Assembly: GCF_000317025.1 (NCBI RefSeq)
Contig: NC_019689.1
Span: 1,713,501-1,777,500 of the forward strand
Direction of reading: 5' to 3'
DNA: 64,000 nucleotides
Source of the DNA: Pleurocapsa sp. PCC 7327
Lineage (GTDB): Bacteria; Cyanobacteriota; Cyanobacteriia; Cyanobacteriales; Microcystaceae
Below, piece after piece: positions 27,747-36,433 of this stretch. Numbering within the stretch: position 1 is the first letter of the stretch; each line of letters starts with the position of its first letter. The notes below the pieces were generated by a model that searched no databases, was not told the DNA's origin, and saw nothing but the letters and a program-made list of their open reading frames with translations. The position numbers and the translations under genes were made by a program.

Positions 27747-28682
27747 TCAGTTCGGGTCGCAGTTCGCCTCGCGACCCATCATTGTCTGAATTGCTTCGGC
27801 AATACAAGGGGCAATTGAGACAACTTGCAATTTTGGAAAATCTTGTTGCCTTACTGAGACGGTATCGGTGACGAAAATCTCGTGCAGCTCCTCGCGATCT
27901 AGTTTTGTCAGCGCATCCTTAACGAACAGCCCGTGAGTCGCAGCAACGCTAATTCTGGGCTTTGCTCCTGCTGCTAGGAGTGCCTCTATACTGGTGGCGA
28001 TAGTTCCTCCCGTCGTTATCATGTCGTCTACAATCAGGCAGGTTTTGTCTCGCACGTCGCCGACAACATGAGTGACAGTTGTTTCGATATCGCTTTGGCG
28101 CTGTTTGTGCAAAACGGCGACCGTCGTGCCGAGTCGCTGGGCAAATTCAATCGCCATGGGAATTCGCCCGCTATCTGGCGAGACGACGACGGTTTCTGAA
28201 GGGGTGCGATCGCGCAATGCTTGGTAGAGAGTTGGCGTTGCACTCAAGCTATCGACGGGAATCCTAAAGAAGCCCTCAATCTGCGCTGCGTGCAAGTCAA
28301 CCGTAATTAGGCGATCGATGCCCGCAGTTTGCATTAACTCTGCGACGAGACTTGCCATAATCGCTTGGCGTTCTCCATGACGTTTATCGCTACGCGCATA
28401 GCCAAAGTAAGGAACGATGGCGGTAATGCGATCGGCAGCAGCGCGTCGGCAAGCATCGGCGAAGGCTAATAGTTCCAAAAGATTCTCATCGACTGGTGGC
28501 GAGGTGGGCTGGACGATAAAAACTTCTTGCCCGCGCACCGAGCGATCGAGTTGTACCGAAACCTCGCTGTCGGGGAAGCGCCTGATTGTGCAGTTTCCCA
28601 AGGGAACGCCGAGTTGACGGGCGATCGCTATGGCTAAATCTCGATTGGCAGTGCCACTAAAAAGGGTGAAGTCAGCTATCAT
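27747..28682 (-). CDS. prs: Ribose-phosphate pyrophosphokinase (PRPP synthetase) paralogue
   Basis: 311 residues. The enzyme makes PRPP from ribose-5-phosphate and ATP for nucleotide, His and Trp synthesis. Visible are FSGTANRDLA, RRFPDSEVSVQL, YFGYARSDKR, the flexible-loop KQRQSD and the PRPP-binding motif CLIVDDMITTGGTI. The segment after VVSPD is SGRIPMAIEFAQRL rather than the usual VGGVARARAFAKRL, and the protein is about 20 residues shorter at the N-terminus than main cyanobacterial Prs. It is therefore probably a second, divergent copy rather than the housekeeping enzyme; the main copy would be elsewhere. Confidence 0.88.
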   Translation of the reverse strand: MIADFTLFSGTANRDLAIAIARQLGVPLGNCTIRRFPDSEVSVQLDRSVRGQEVFIVQPTSPPVDENLLELLAFADACRRAAADRITAIVPYFGYARSDKRHGERQAIMASLVAELMQTAGIDRLITVDLHAAQIEGFFRIPVDSLSATPTLYQALRDRTPSETVVVSPDSGRIPMAIEFAQRLGTTVAVLHKQRQSDIETTVTHVVGDVRDKTCLIVDDMITTGGTIATSIEALLAAGAKPRISVAATHGLFVKDALTKLDREELHEIFVTDTVSVRQQDFPKLQVVSIAPCIAEAIQTMMGREANCDPN

Positions 28683-28798
28683 CTTTTCTGCCCCTATTGG
28701 GCAACTAATAATTTGTCAACTTGAAAATGAGGGGTAGACAATAACATGGTCGATCGTCCCCATTTTCTCTAGGGTTACAATATCAATCGCTCTCCAGA

Positions 28799-29140
28799 CT
28801 AAGGTATGGTATTCAACTGCCTCTCAATGCGTTGTAGGCGAATCTCATTATTGTTTACCCTACCATTGATACGAGTCAGGATTCCCGGCGGGAAAAACTG
28901 AAATAACAGCCAGTTTGCCGCAACTGCCAAGATCGCTATCACGACCAACAGACTAAAGATTCCTCGATAGGTTACGCGCTTTTTCTCATGCTGTAATCGT
29001 TCTGCCAAGCGCGTAAGTTGTTCGCTCTGGTCGCGGTTAATTTGGAGCAAGTCGTTTAAGTCTCGCCGCAGCTCGGATTGTTCCTGTTCTTGACTCGATC
29101 GGGTATTGAACGGCTGCTCTGTTGTATTTTTGCTGGTCAT
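28799..29140 (-). CDS. Small coiled-coil single-pass membrane protein
   Basis: 113 residues. Residues about 18-55 form a charged heptad-rich helix (RRDLNDLLQINRDQSEQLTRLAERL), followed by one transmembrane helix at about 61-83 (GIFSLLVVIAILAVAANWLLFQF) and a short charged C-terminal helix. No family is recognised. It is transcribed in the same direction as the prs paralogue, 116 bp upstream of it. Function unknown. Confidence 0.7.
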   Translation of the reverse strand: MTSKNTTEQPFNTRSSQEQEQSELRRDLNDLLQINRDQSEQLTRLAERLQHEKKRVTYRGIFSLLVVIAILAVAANWLLFQFFPPGILTRINGRVNNNEIRLQRIERQLNTIP

Positions 29141-29488
29141 ATTCTATCCCTCCATACTGCTTTCGCTATGGGAGCATGTCGGCTCGGCTCGATCGCATAT
29201 CATCTCTATTGAAAGCAACTCTACCTACAGTGGAGATTATGTTACTCGAAGAACTTTGGCTGCTTGTCGATAAAGCTCTTAGCCTACAACTAACGATTTC
29301 CTACTATTTCCTATCTACAAGCTCTAAGTTTGATACGATGGCTTTAATTCTATGTTATTAACTTCAACCATTGATTAGAGCAGTTTTTAATATCCCGTTA
29401 CGAGTTGTTTAAACCCAGATTTTGCAGCAGTTGCATCAACCGCCGGGGAATAAATTAAGCGCTCAGAACTTGCACCTTTGGCATCAAC

Positions 29489-29510
29489 GCCTAGAACTTT
29501 AGTTCTAGGC
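29489..29510. repeat. Perfect palindrome, 10-bp stem with 2-nt loop
   Basis: GCCTAGAACT is followed by TT and then its exact reverse complement. The architecture is the same as the palindromes at 33548, 59157 and 59189, with a different stem sequence. No T-tract follows, so terminator is less likely. Confidence 0.7.
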
Positions 29511-29559
29511 TCAAAGCGCAACTCGATTAAAATCGACTGAAATTCCTATCGGAGCTTCT

Positions 29560-29625
29560 TTACAGGTTGTCTAAAAAGTATAGAAGGTCATGTTGAGCGC
29601 AGCGATCGCGAAGCGAAACATCATA
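29560..29625 (-). repeat. Dispersed intergenic repeat, copy C (short form)
   Basis: Shares both ends of copy A (GATGTTTCGCTTCGCGATCG ... CTATACTTTT ... GACAACCTGTAA, minus-strand reading) but lacks the central ~55 bp. Confidence 0.65.
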
Positions 29626-29803
29626 GTATACAAGATCTCAGTTAAAATCGACTCGAACGTTTATGCAGTCGGATGAAGACGACTTTAAATATGAGGTAGC
29701 AATAGAACATTGCTGACTTTTGAGAATTTCTATGAATTATCTGAGTTACTTACCGAGCGGATTGCCGCAGCAGCCAGCTGGAATAGAGATTTTTGCCAGT
29801 ATC

Positions 29804-30439
29804 CTAACAGGGAAAGACTTTCAACTTTTGAAACAATCGCTCTACTCTTGCTAAGTCTTTGTCGCCAGCCGATCGCTCGACTCCACTGGATAAGTCGATT
29901 CCGCTGGGATTTAATAGTTTGAGCGCATCGAGGACATTATCGGGATTCAGTCCTCCAGCGAGCAACCAAGGACGAGGAGGGCGGAATTGAGCCAAAGTCT
30001 CCCAGTCTAAGGTTTCGCCAGTTCCTCCCAATAGCTGAGGATGGTAAGCATCGAGCAGAAGCGTATCGACGCGATCGCAATATGCATCTATTTCAGATAG
30101 CGATTGAGAGGTTCTGATTCTAAAGGCTTTGATAACTTCGATGCCAGGAAGCGATTGGCGCAGTTGTCGGCAAAATTCTGGGGATTCATCGCCGTGTAAT
30201 TGTACGCCTGTTAATCCCGTTGATGCCACGATTTGACCGATTTTCTCCCCGCTGGCATTGACGAACACGCCGATGCGATCGACCCTGGAAGGAAGTTGTG
30301 CGACGATCGCCCGAATTTGAGCTGGCGCGACATGCCGAGGGGATTGGCGAACGCAAATAAATCCCAATGCCGTCGCTCCCAAGTTTGCGATCGCCCGACC
30401 TTGTTCTGGTTGTGTAATTCCGCAAATTTTAACCCGCAT
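29804..30439 (-). CDS. trpF: Phosphoribosylanthranilate isomerase
   Basis: 211 residues, normal for TrpF, a TIM-barrel enzyme of tryptophan synthesis that isomerises N-(5-phosphoribosyl)anthranilate. The catalytic cysteine is in MRVKICGIT (Cys6) and the catalytic Asp in [20 protein letters not shown] (about 130). The phosphate-binding segments [11 protein letters not shown] and GIDLSSGVE are present. It is monocistronic and divergent from psaK. The other trp genes are not in the window, as is usual in cyanobacteria, where trp genes are scattered. Confidence 0.96.
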   Translation of the reverse strand: MRVKICGITQPEQGRAIANLGATALGFICVRQSPRHVAPAQIRAIVAQLPSRVDRIGVFVNASGEKIGQIVASTGLTGVQLHGDESPEFCRQLRQSLPGIEVIKAFRIRTSQSLSEIDAYCDRVDTLLLDAYHPQLLGGTGETLDWETLAQFRPPRPWLLAGGLNPDNVLDALKLLNPSGIDLSSGVERSAGDKDLARVERLFQKLKVFPC

Positions 30440-30533
30440 GAAACCTCAACAGGATAAATAATAAAGAACTAGGAACTATTGGCTATGTTAAGTATTCAAA
30501 CAAAATGACCTTTCGATCGAGGAGATTCCTATA

Positions 30534-30566
30534 ATGCCTCTTGTTCATCAAAGTTTACTGCGATAG
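30534..30566 (+). other. 10-codon upstream ORF in the psaK leader
   Basis: ATG at 30534 is preceded by GAGGAG and followed by ten codons to TAG at 30564-30566. The stop overlaps the TAGGAG that serves as ribosome-binding site of psaK, whose ATG is at 30581. Strong start signal and overlapped stop suggest possible translational coupling; expression is unproven. Confidence 0.4.
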
Positions 30567-30580
30567 GAGTCTTACTCTTT

Positions 30581-30856
30581 ATGATTTCAACTTTAATTAT
30601 GGCGGCTCAAACCAACGTTCCTTCAACAAGCGAATGGAATTTATCCGTAGCGATAGTTATGATTTTTTGCAATCTATTGGCGATCGTCATCGGCTACTTT
30701 GCTATCCAAAATACAGGAGCGGGACCCGATCTGCCAATTCCTCAGCTTGCCTCTCGCAAAAGCTTTGGTCTACCGGAACTTTTGGCAACGACCAGCTTCG
30801 GTCATATTCTCGGCGCGGGGATGATCTTGGGACTGTCCAATGCGGGTATTCTCTAA
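30581..30856 (+). CDS. psaK: Photosystem I reaction centre subunit X (PsaK)
   Basis: 91 residues from the ATG at 30581, with AGGAG about 11 bases upstream. PsaK is a peripheral PSI subunit of the thylakoid membrane with two transmembrane helices. Here these are about 22-42 (VAIVMIFCNLLAIVIGYFAIQ) and 68-90, joined by a stromal loop LPIPQLASRKSFGLPELLATTSFGH. That loop and GHILGAGMILGLSNAGIL are typical of cyanobacterial PsaK, which has about 85 residues. A 24-nt hairpin at 30876-30899 follows the stop but lacks a T-tract, so its role as terminator is doubtful. Confidence 0.94.
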   Translation: MISTLIMAAQTNVPSTSEWNLSVAIVMIFCNLLAIVIGYFAIQNTGAGPDLPIPQLASRKSFGLPELLATTSFGHILGAGMILGLSNAGIL

Positions 30857-31067
30857 GATAGAAAGGTAGATTTTTAGAGGCGCGACAGAGCGCGTCTCTA
30901 TTAAGATTAGAAAAATACCAAAAGTTTATTTTGCATTTATATAACATCGTTTTTAATAAAGTAAAAGAAGCAATCTATAGCTTTCCACTGGTAAGCAGCA
31001 ATTATCATAGGTTATGTTGGGGTAACTGAAAATAGAAGCTCAGCCAACTCAAAGCGTACCATCAGCC

Positions 31068-31589
31068 TTGCTAGCGCGAGCAGTAACCCTATCGATCGAA
31101 GATGGAACATCGGTGATTACTCTGACTCTACTACATCCCGGCAAAAACGTACCCATGCAAAACTGGACGTTTGACACTCAATCAGTCATTCGGATCGGGC
31201 GTTCGATGGATAATGACGTGGTGCTTTACAGTGCCGTCGTTTCTCGTCGCCACCTCGAAATTAAGCGCAATGGAATTCGATGGGAAATAGTAAACCTTGG
31301 TGCTAATGGAACCTACATTAACGGAAAACCGATTACTACGGTTCAGGCTGAGGATGGCATGATTATTCGCCTAGCGAGTTCTGGTCCGCAAATCCAGATT
31401 CGGCTTAACTCCGAGCGAGTCGAACCCAAACTCAACACGGATCGCACTCAACAGATGCCAACCAAAGAGGCAATCTCTAACGATGCCAAGAAAACCTCGA
31501 AAGAGATCGCGGTCTCTTATGTTGAGCCTGACAATTATAAGGCTCTCGATCGAGAGGCGCGATCGCATCTTCGGCAACTTTCTGAATAG
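31068..31589 (+). CDS. FHA-domain protein
   Basis: 173 residues from a TTG at 31068. The frame is open back to a TAA at 31023, so the true start may be another non-ATG codon (CTG at 31026) and is unsettled. The FHA domain, a phosphothreonine-binding fold, covers about 25-110 with IRIGRSMDNDVVLYSAVVSRRHLEI and NLGANGTYINGKPI (the GR, SxxH and NG hallmarks). The C-terminal ~55 residues are polar and probably disordered. FHA proteins often work with Ser/Thr kinases, but no link to the kinase at 19.2 kb is shown. Its last 113 bp overlap the tail of the convergent tlyA. Confidence 0.85.
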   Translation: MLARAVTLSIEDGTSVITLTLLHPGKNVPMQNWTFDTQSVIRIGRSMDNDVVLYSAVVSRRHLEIKRNGIRWEIVNLGANGTYINGKPITTVQAEDGMIIRLASSGPQIQIRLNSERVEPKLNTDRTQQMPTKEAISNDAKKTSKEIAVSYVEPDNYKALDREARSHLRQLSE

Positions 31590-32355
31590 CTTGTAAGTCG
31601 GGCGATCGCGTCTCTCCCTCCATGCTCAACCACAGCAAATATTCGATATTTCCCTCCGGCCCAGTTATGGGCGATGGAGTCAAGCCTCGATATCGCCACC
31701 CCAGATTTTGAGCAGCTTGTAGCACCTGGTAGATTGCCTCGGCTCGATCTTTGGCATTGCGAACCACCCCTTTTTTCCCGACTCTCTCTCGTCCGACTTC
31801 AAATTGGGGTTTGACCAATAATATGACTTCCCGTGGCGGGACGAGAAGATTCCAAAGCGGTTCGAGTACTTTAGTGAGGGAGATAAAGGATAAATCCATT
31901 ACTCCTAAGTCCGCAGGCGGTTCGTCTCCGTATAAGTCCTCATAAGTCAGGTAACGAAAATTCGTTCTTTCTTTTAAGACCACTCGCTCGTCCTGACGCA
32001 AACTCCAGGCAACTTGTCCGTAACCAACATCAACGCCATAAACTCGCTTCGCTCCCGCTTGGAGCAAGCAATCGGTAAAGCCCCCCGTAGAAATTCCTCC
32101 ATCGAGGCAAATTCGCCCTTCTACGGGGATTTGGAAGACTTTTAGGGCACTTTCGAGCTTTTGACCGCCGCGAGAGACGTACTTGGGTTTCTGTTGAACT
32201 TGAATGTCGGCCGAGTCATCGACTTCCGTTCCTGGTTTGTCGATGACTCGTTCGTTGACCTTGACTTCTCCGGCACGAATCAGTCGCTGTGCCTGCTGGC
32301 GAGAATCACAAAGGTTGAGGTTTACTAGAAGTGTATCGAGTCTTTGTTTAACCAA
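31477..32355 (-). CDS. tlyA: TlyA-family RNA 2'-O-methyltransferase
   Basis: 292 residues. The N-terminal S4 RNA-binding domain (KQRLDTLLVNLNLCDSRQQAQRLIRAGEVKVN) is followed by a VSRGGQKLESAL linker and an FtsJ-like SAM domain with CLDGGISTGGFTDCLLQ and GVMDLSFISL. Family members methylate rRNA 2'-hydroxyls (TlyA of mycobacteria) and were earlier called haemolysin A. The usual C-terminus falls near LQAIQKVAEDA; about 25 further residues, rich in Arg and Ser, are encoded antisense to the FHA gene. The start MVKQRLD at 32355 is normal. Confidence 0.93.
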   Translation of the reverse strand: MVKQRLDTLLVNLNLCDSRQQAQRLIRAGEVKVNERVIDKPGTEVDDSADIQVQQKPKYVSRGGQKLESALKVFQIPVEGRICLDGGISTGGFTDCLLQAGAKRVYGVDVGYGQVAWSLRQDERVVLKERTNFRYLTYEDLYGDEPPADLGVMDLSFISLTKVLEPLWNLLVPPREVILLVKPQFEVGRERVGKKGVVRNAKDRAEAIYQVLQAAQNLGWRYRGLTPSPITGPEGNIEYLLWLSMEGETRSPDLQAIQKVAEDAIAPLDREPYNCQAQHKRPRSLSRFSWHR

Positions 32356-32568
32356 AATAGTTCAAAGTTCAAAGTGCAAAGTTCAAAATTAATTCCCAAA
32401 CGATTTTATCCCCAGATCCTTCACTTAGTTGGCGGGGCACTACGCAATTAATTATGGAGTATACTTCCGACTTCTTAAAAACTTTCGACTTCCTGTTTAC
32501 CAAGAAGCTAAAGAGGGAATTCTAGATCCAGCACGGACAATCATTATTTTAGTTAAATTAGGCAAGCT

Positions 32569-33462
32569 ATGTCATTGATTATTTCAGCGATTACGGCACT
32601 AATTGCTTTTCTAGTTGCTTTTAGTGCCAAAGATATCGCAGGCGAAAAGAATCGTCAAACATTTAAAGCGATCGCGATGTTAATTGGCATGCTAGCAGTT
32701 TTCATAGCGATTTATCAATTTATTTCTCGTTTTTTAGTCATCATTCCTGCTGGAAAAGTCGGGCTGGTTGAAGTGTTTGGAAAAGTCGAAAATCGACCTC
32801 TCACCTCCGGCATCCATTTTGTTAATCCTTTAGGAAAAGTCATTGATTTTTCCAGTCGCTTGAAGGATATTAAAGAAACTGTCGATACGACATCTAAAGA
32901 AGGATTGGGTTTTAAACTCGATGTGAGTTTGCAGTATAAAATCGATCCTCAAAAAATTAGCGAAGTTTATCAAAATATCGGGACCGACGAACAAGAAATT
33001 ATTATTTCTCGATTCCGATCGATTATTCGTCAAACAACGGCTAGCTATGATGCTGGAGATATTTATGGAGAAAAACGAGAAGAAGTTGCTCAACGCCTAC
33101 ATAAAGAAGTGAGTAATAGTTTAAGTCCTCTCGGTTTTATCGTTGAGGAGACTTTGCTAAGAAATGTTGTTTTACCAGAGAAGATTCAAGCAGCTATTCA
33201 ACAAAAATTAGAAGCCCAGCAACAAAGTCAACAGCTAGATTTTGAGTTGGAAAAAACTCGTAAGGAGGCAAATCGCAAGCGAATTGAGGCTCAAGGAATT
33301 GCTGACTCGCAAAAAATTATTTCTCAAGGGTTATCGGAGCAAGTGTTGAGATTGAAATCTATTGAAGCAACTCAAAAACTTGCCGAATCTCAAAATAGTA
33401 AAGTGATTATTATTGGAGGAGGAGAAGATAAATTGCCATTAATTTTACAACAAGGACAGTAA
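32569..33462 (+). CDS. Prohibitin/SPFH-family membrane protein
   Basis: 297 residues. Two hydrophobic segments at the N-terminus (about 1-19 and 36-60) are followed by an SPFH/band-7 domain (about 55-220): VIIPAGKVGLVEVFGKVENRPLTSGIHFVNPL, QYKIDPQKISEVYQNIG. A charged helix (about 215-265, EAQQQSQQLDFELEKTRKEANRKRIEAQGIADSQ) of coiled-coil character comes next. Prohibitin-like proteins form large rings in the cytoplasmic or thylakoid membrane and modulate FtsH proteases in other organisms. No FtsH gene is in the window. Monocistronic. Confidence 0.9.
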   Translation: MSLIISAITALIAFLVAFSAKDIAGEKNRQTFKAIAMLIGMLAVFIAIYQFISRFLVIIPAGKVGLVEVFGKVENRPLTSGIHFVNPLGKVIDFSSRLKDIKETVDTTSKEGLGFKLDVSLQYKIDPQKISEVYQNIGTDEQEIIISRFRSIIRQTTASYDAGDIYGEKREEVAQRLHKEVSNSLSPLGFIVEETLLRNVVLPEKIQAAIQQKLEAQQQSQQLDFELEKTRKEANRKRIEAQGIADSQKIISQGLSEQVLRLKSIEATQKLAESQNSKVIIIGGGEDKLPLILQQGQ

Positions 33463-33857
33463 ATTCAGTTACAGTAAATTCAGCATGACCAAATAAAATT
33501 CATCCCGCGTTTATGCCAGGGCTATGAGCTATTTCATTGTCGAAAGCCAGAGAATAAATTCTCTGTCTACAGCGGTTTTCACAAAGTTGAAGTACACACA
33601 ATTTCTTATTACTAGAGCCTTTCAGCCATGTTAACGTACCTCATGTTACTGAGAACCGCTGTAATACCTTAAGTCCTATAAGATGGACTTAAATTTTGAG
33701 CCAACTCGCGCTACCAGATTCGCCTAACGGCGGCGCGGGGTCGCTCGTCAAATTCATTTCTTGGTTAACTGCAATCAGAATGAAATAACCCTGCGTTTAT
33801 GCAACGCCTGAATTTTTTCTTGTAAATAAAAATAAACAAAGATTGGGATTGTAATTA
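33463..33857. other. 395-bp intergenic region with palindromic repeat, no gene
   Basis: Contains an 8-2-8 palindrome at 33548-33565 (CAGAGAAT, AA, ATTCTCTG) followed by GTCTACAGCGGTTTT. A TTAAGTCC...GGACTTAA inverted repeat lies at about 33668-33690. Both resemble the palindrome cluster at 59157-59278. No ORF of note. Confidence 0.55.
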
Positions 33858-34631
33858 TTACTTAGAAAAAACTAGCGATCGCATTCCCCAAAAAATTAAA
33901 TTGGTATCAAGAATTATCCTCTCTGCTAGGTTGGGAAACTGAATTTGTAAATAACTTCGCAGGATTTTTGCATCTCCTCCGGTCAAAGCAATTTGACTAT
34001 TAGGAAATTGCTCTAACCAATCCTCAATAAAATCTCGAATTCCTGCCAGGATTGTATAAATTACACCACTTTGAATTGCATCTGGCGTATTTAAAGTCCA
34101 ACGATTGGGCAATCTTTCTGGTAATTTTACTTCAGGTAAAGCAGCCGTTTTCATGGCTAGAGATTGCAATTGCAATCTCAATCCCGGTAAAATAGCACCG
34201 CCAACTAAAACGCGATCGCTATTTGCCCCCGTAAAAGTCAATGCTGTCCCTGCATCGATGACTAAACAAGGAAATCCTAAGGTAGTCCCCGCACCCCACA
34301 CGGATAAGGCGCGATCGATCCCCATAGTGGGATAAATTCTTTTCAATGGAATACTCTCTAACGCAATCAATTTAACATTAGGATAAGCTCGCCAAAGGGT
34401 AGTTTGTGAGGGAACAACAGAGGCAATATGAATAGGAAGAGCGCAGCTCCGATCCCGCCCGAAAGATAGCAAAGTTTTCTTTAAGAATTCTTCATTGACA
34501 ACGTTGTCGGCGAGATGTTCGCTATTCCAGGATTGAGATAACTTTTCTCCCTGAAACCACGCCCAATGCAAGCGAGAATTACCAATCATTAAACCTAGCC
34601 AATCAAACTGCTTGCCAGAGTCATTAGTCAT
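33858..34631 (-). CDS. coaX: Type III pantothenate kinase
   Basis: 257 residues. CoaX phosphorylates pantothenate in the first step of coenzyme A synthesis. Type III hallmarks are present: the N-terminal phosphate-binding strand (GLMIGNSRLHWAWF, here GNSR in place of the usual GNT/GNS), GIDRALSVWGA, the LVIDAGTALTFT block (about 124-135), GGAILPGLRLQLQSLAMKTAALP and LTGGDAKIL. The gene stands alone, divergent from the SDR gene 54 bp away. Confidence 0.93.
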   Translation of the reverse strand: MTNDSGKQFDWLGLMIGNSRLHWAWFQGEKLSQSWNSEHLADNVVNEEFLKKTLLSFGRDRSCALPIHIASVVPSQTTLWRAYPNVKLIALESIPLKRIYPTMGIDRALSVWGAGTTLGFPCLVIDAGTALTFTGANSDRVLVGGAILPGLRLQLQSLAMKTAALPEVKLPERLPNRWTLNTPDAIQSGVIYTILAGIRDFIEDWLEQFPNSQIALTGGDAKILRSYLQIQFPNLAERIILDTNLIFWGMRSLVFSK

Positions 34632-34685
34632 TAGTATCTGTCTAGGAAGGATTAAAATAAATAATGTAAAGAAATATTAAGTAAC

Positions 34686-35396
34686 ATGCAAAATAAGGTC
34701 GTTGTTATTGTTGGTGCTACGGGTGGCATTGGTTCGGCATTAGCGCAAAAACTCGCCCCTGCCGGAGCAAACCTCGTTCTAGCTTCTAGAAATAGTCAAC
34801 GCTTGGAGGAGTTGGCTTCTCAATTACCCGCAACGGGAACGATTTTAAAGGTTCCGACGGATATCACTAATATCTCACAAGTCGAAACCTTGATGGAAAA
34901 AACAGTGACCCAGTTCGGTCAAATTGACGTTCTCGTCAATACAGCGGGTGCGGGGGTGATGAAGCAATTTAGTAAAATTACTCCCCAAGACATGGATGCC
35001 ATGCTCGATCTCAATCTTAAAGGGAGTTTCTATACCACGCAAGCCGTCGCTAATTTCATGAAAGATAAGCAAAGCGGTCATATTTGCAATATCGTAGGAA
35101 TTCTGGGCAAACATCCAATGGCAATGGCTTCTGCCTACTGCGCTTCTAAATATGGGGTTGTCGGGTTTAGTAAATGTATGGCAGAGGAACTAAAACGCTA
35201 TGGTATCAAAATTACCCTCTTCTACTTTGGGGGCGTAGATACCCCATTTTGGGATAATGTTAGCCTCAAAGTCGATCGCCGCAAGATGTTAAGCGCGCAG
35301 ACGGCAGTAGAGGCAATTTGGTTTGCTCTCTCGGCAGAACCTCAAGCTGTTCCCATGGAAATTAACATTCAGCCTGAAAGTCATCTATTTCTATAA
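34686..35396 (+). CDS. Short-chain dehydrogenase/reductase
   Basis: 236 residues, a classical SDR. The N-terminal cofactor motif is VVIVGATGGIGSALAQKLA (TGxxxGxG). The NAG strand appears as VNTAGAG. The catalytic region shows Ser replaced or shifted (NIVGILGKHPMAMASAYCASKYGVVGF) with the YxxxK pair in YCASK. The substrate is not predictable. A hairpin with 14-bp arms (35401-35428) follows the stop directly. Confidence 0.9.
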   Translation: MQNKVVVIVGATGGIGSALAQKLAPAGANLVLASRNSQRLEELASQLPATGTILKVPTDITNISQVETLMEKTVTQFGQIDVLVNTAGAGVMKQFSKITPQDMDAMLDLNLKGSFYTTQAVANFMKDKQSGHICNIVGILGKHPMAMASAYCASKYGVVGFSKCMAEELKRYGIKITLFYFGGVDTPFWDNVSLKVDRRKMLSAQTAVEAIWFALSAEPQAVPMEINIQPESHLFL

Positions 35397-35400
35397 TTTT

Positions 35401-35428
35401 ATAGGGGCGCAAAGCTTTGCACCCCTAT
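35401..35428 (+). terminator. Likely terminator of the SDR gene
   Basis: ATAGGGGCGCAAAG is followed directly by CTTTGCACCCCTAT, pairing with one mismatch, and then TTCT. It starts five bases after the stop codon at 35396. The T-tract is short, so strength is uncertain. Confidence 0.5.
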
Positions 35429-35730
35429 TTCTAAAAATTATATAAATCGCTCGCGCGGCGGTATTGAAAGTCAACCCACCAATTCGCAATTTCTATCGAT
35501 GCTCCTCCCGCGTTCGCGTCGGGGAGCATTTAGCAATGACAGTTAATTGCGAATTGTGAATTGTTTTAGTCACGGTTCTTAGACTTTGGCGAACCAATAT
35601 TCCCTTTTTCTGCCACTATAAAAGAAGAATTCCCTAGTCGCGTAGCTTTGGCTTTTTGGCCAGATGTTCTCGAACCCCTGTAAAAGTCTTGCTAGAAAAG
35701 CAAAAGCCAATCGGGATCGCGAGAGATTCC

Positions 35731-36342
35731 ATGCCGTTCCATAGTGCTGAAGTGATGACTTACACCACTCAACAGCTTATTGAGATTCTCGAACAAGAAT
35801 TACGGGCAACCTGGAAGGGGGAACGCATTCTGCTGTCATCGGCAGAACGAATCGATAATCCCGTGATTGCCAAAGCGATCGATCTGCAAAAAGTCGGGAA
35901 AGTCTTCGCCTATCAAGATTTTCGCCGTCAAATCCATGCCTACCAACGACAGCATAAAGTTTCAGGCATTATCTGGAGGGAATGTACTTTTAGCGGTAAA
36001 TCCATCCGCTATCCCGAACTCCACAACCAACTGATCCCCGTTCCTGGCGATAAAGAAATCCTCATGGCTGCCAAAGAGATGGTTTTGGATTTTTGGCGCG
36101 AAATGACCCAGGAGATGAATTTCTGGCTGGCAGCCAACCGCTATCGTCCGATTACGCTAGAATCGGTCGAAGAATTCATGCAAGAAGCAGAATGGGCAGA
36201 AATCGATGCGACGCAAACCGAGCTTTTTTTAGGGTTATGTTGGGGCAATCCCCAAGAGTATCAATATCTCTGGGCAAAGCCTAACTCTGGCTGCCATCGA
36301 ATTATTGCAGCAATCAGCGAACCCAGTTCGATTAAGGTTTGA
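35731..36342 (+). CDS. Conserved cyanobacterial protein of unknown function
   Basis: 203 residues from the ATG at 35731. An in-frame ATG at 35755 (MTYTTQQLIEILEQEL) is an equally good start, and a TTG at 35656 would add a tail with no protein-like pattern. The body (ELRATWKGERILLSSAERIDNPVIAKAIDLQKVGKVFAYQDFRRQIHAYQRQHKVSGIIWRECTF...) looks like a well-ordered soluble protein; I believe homologues occur across cyanobacteria but recall no function. No motif, signal peptide or membrane helix is visible. It lies convergent to the ABC ATPase of the guanidine locus. Confidence 0.75.
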   Translation: MPFHSAEVMTYTTQQLIEILEQELRATWKGERILLSSAERIDNPVIAKAIDLQKVGKVFAYQDFRRQIHAYQRQHKVSGIIWRECTFSGKSIRYPELHNQLIPVPGDKEILMAAKEMVLDFWREMTQEMNFWLAANRYRPITLESVEEFMQEAEWAEIDATQTELFLGLCWGNPQEYQYLWAKPNSGCHRIIAAISEPSSIKV

Positions 36343-36433
36343 GGGTATATAAAACGCCCAGATACTCTCGATAACCATAAATCTTATCGTCGCGAACGTC
36401 AAAAGAAATTGCTGCCAAACCAGTTTATCGCCT

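Larger units (their letters stand above)
29141..29803. other. 663-bp intergenic region with repeats, no gene recognised
   Basis: Contains a perfect 10-2-10 palindrome at 29489-29510 and dispersed repeat copy C at 29560-29625. Short ORFs here and the 70-codon ORF at 29710 that runs into trpF show no protein-like pattern. Confidence 0.5.

Noticed and set aside
29710..29922. 70-codon plus-strand ORF upstream of and overlapping trpF
   Set aside because: Most of it is antisense to trpF and the rest has no domain pattern or conserved start.
30876..30899. Hairpin after psaK as a rho-independent terminator
   Set aside because: The stem is good (nine pairs with one G-U) but no T-tract follows on either strand.
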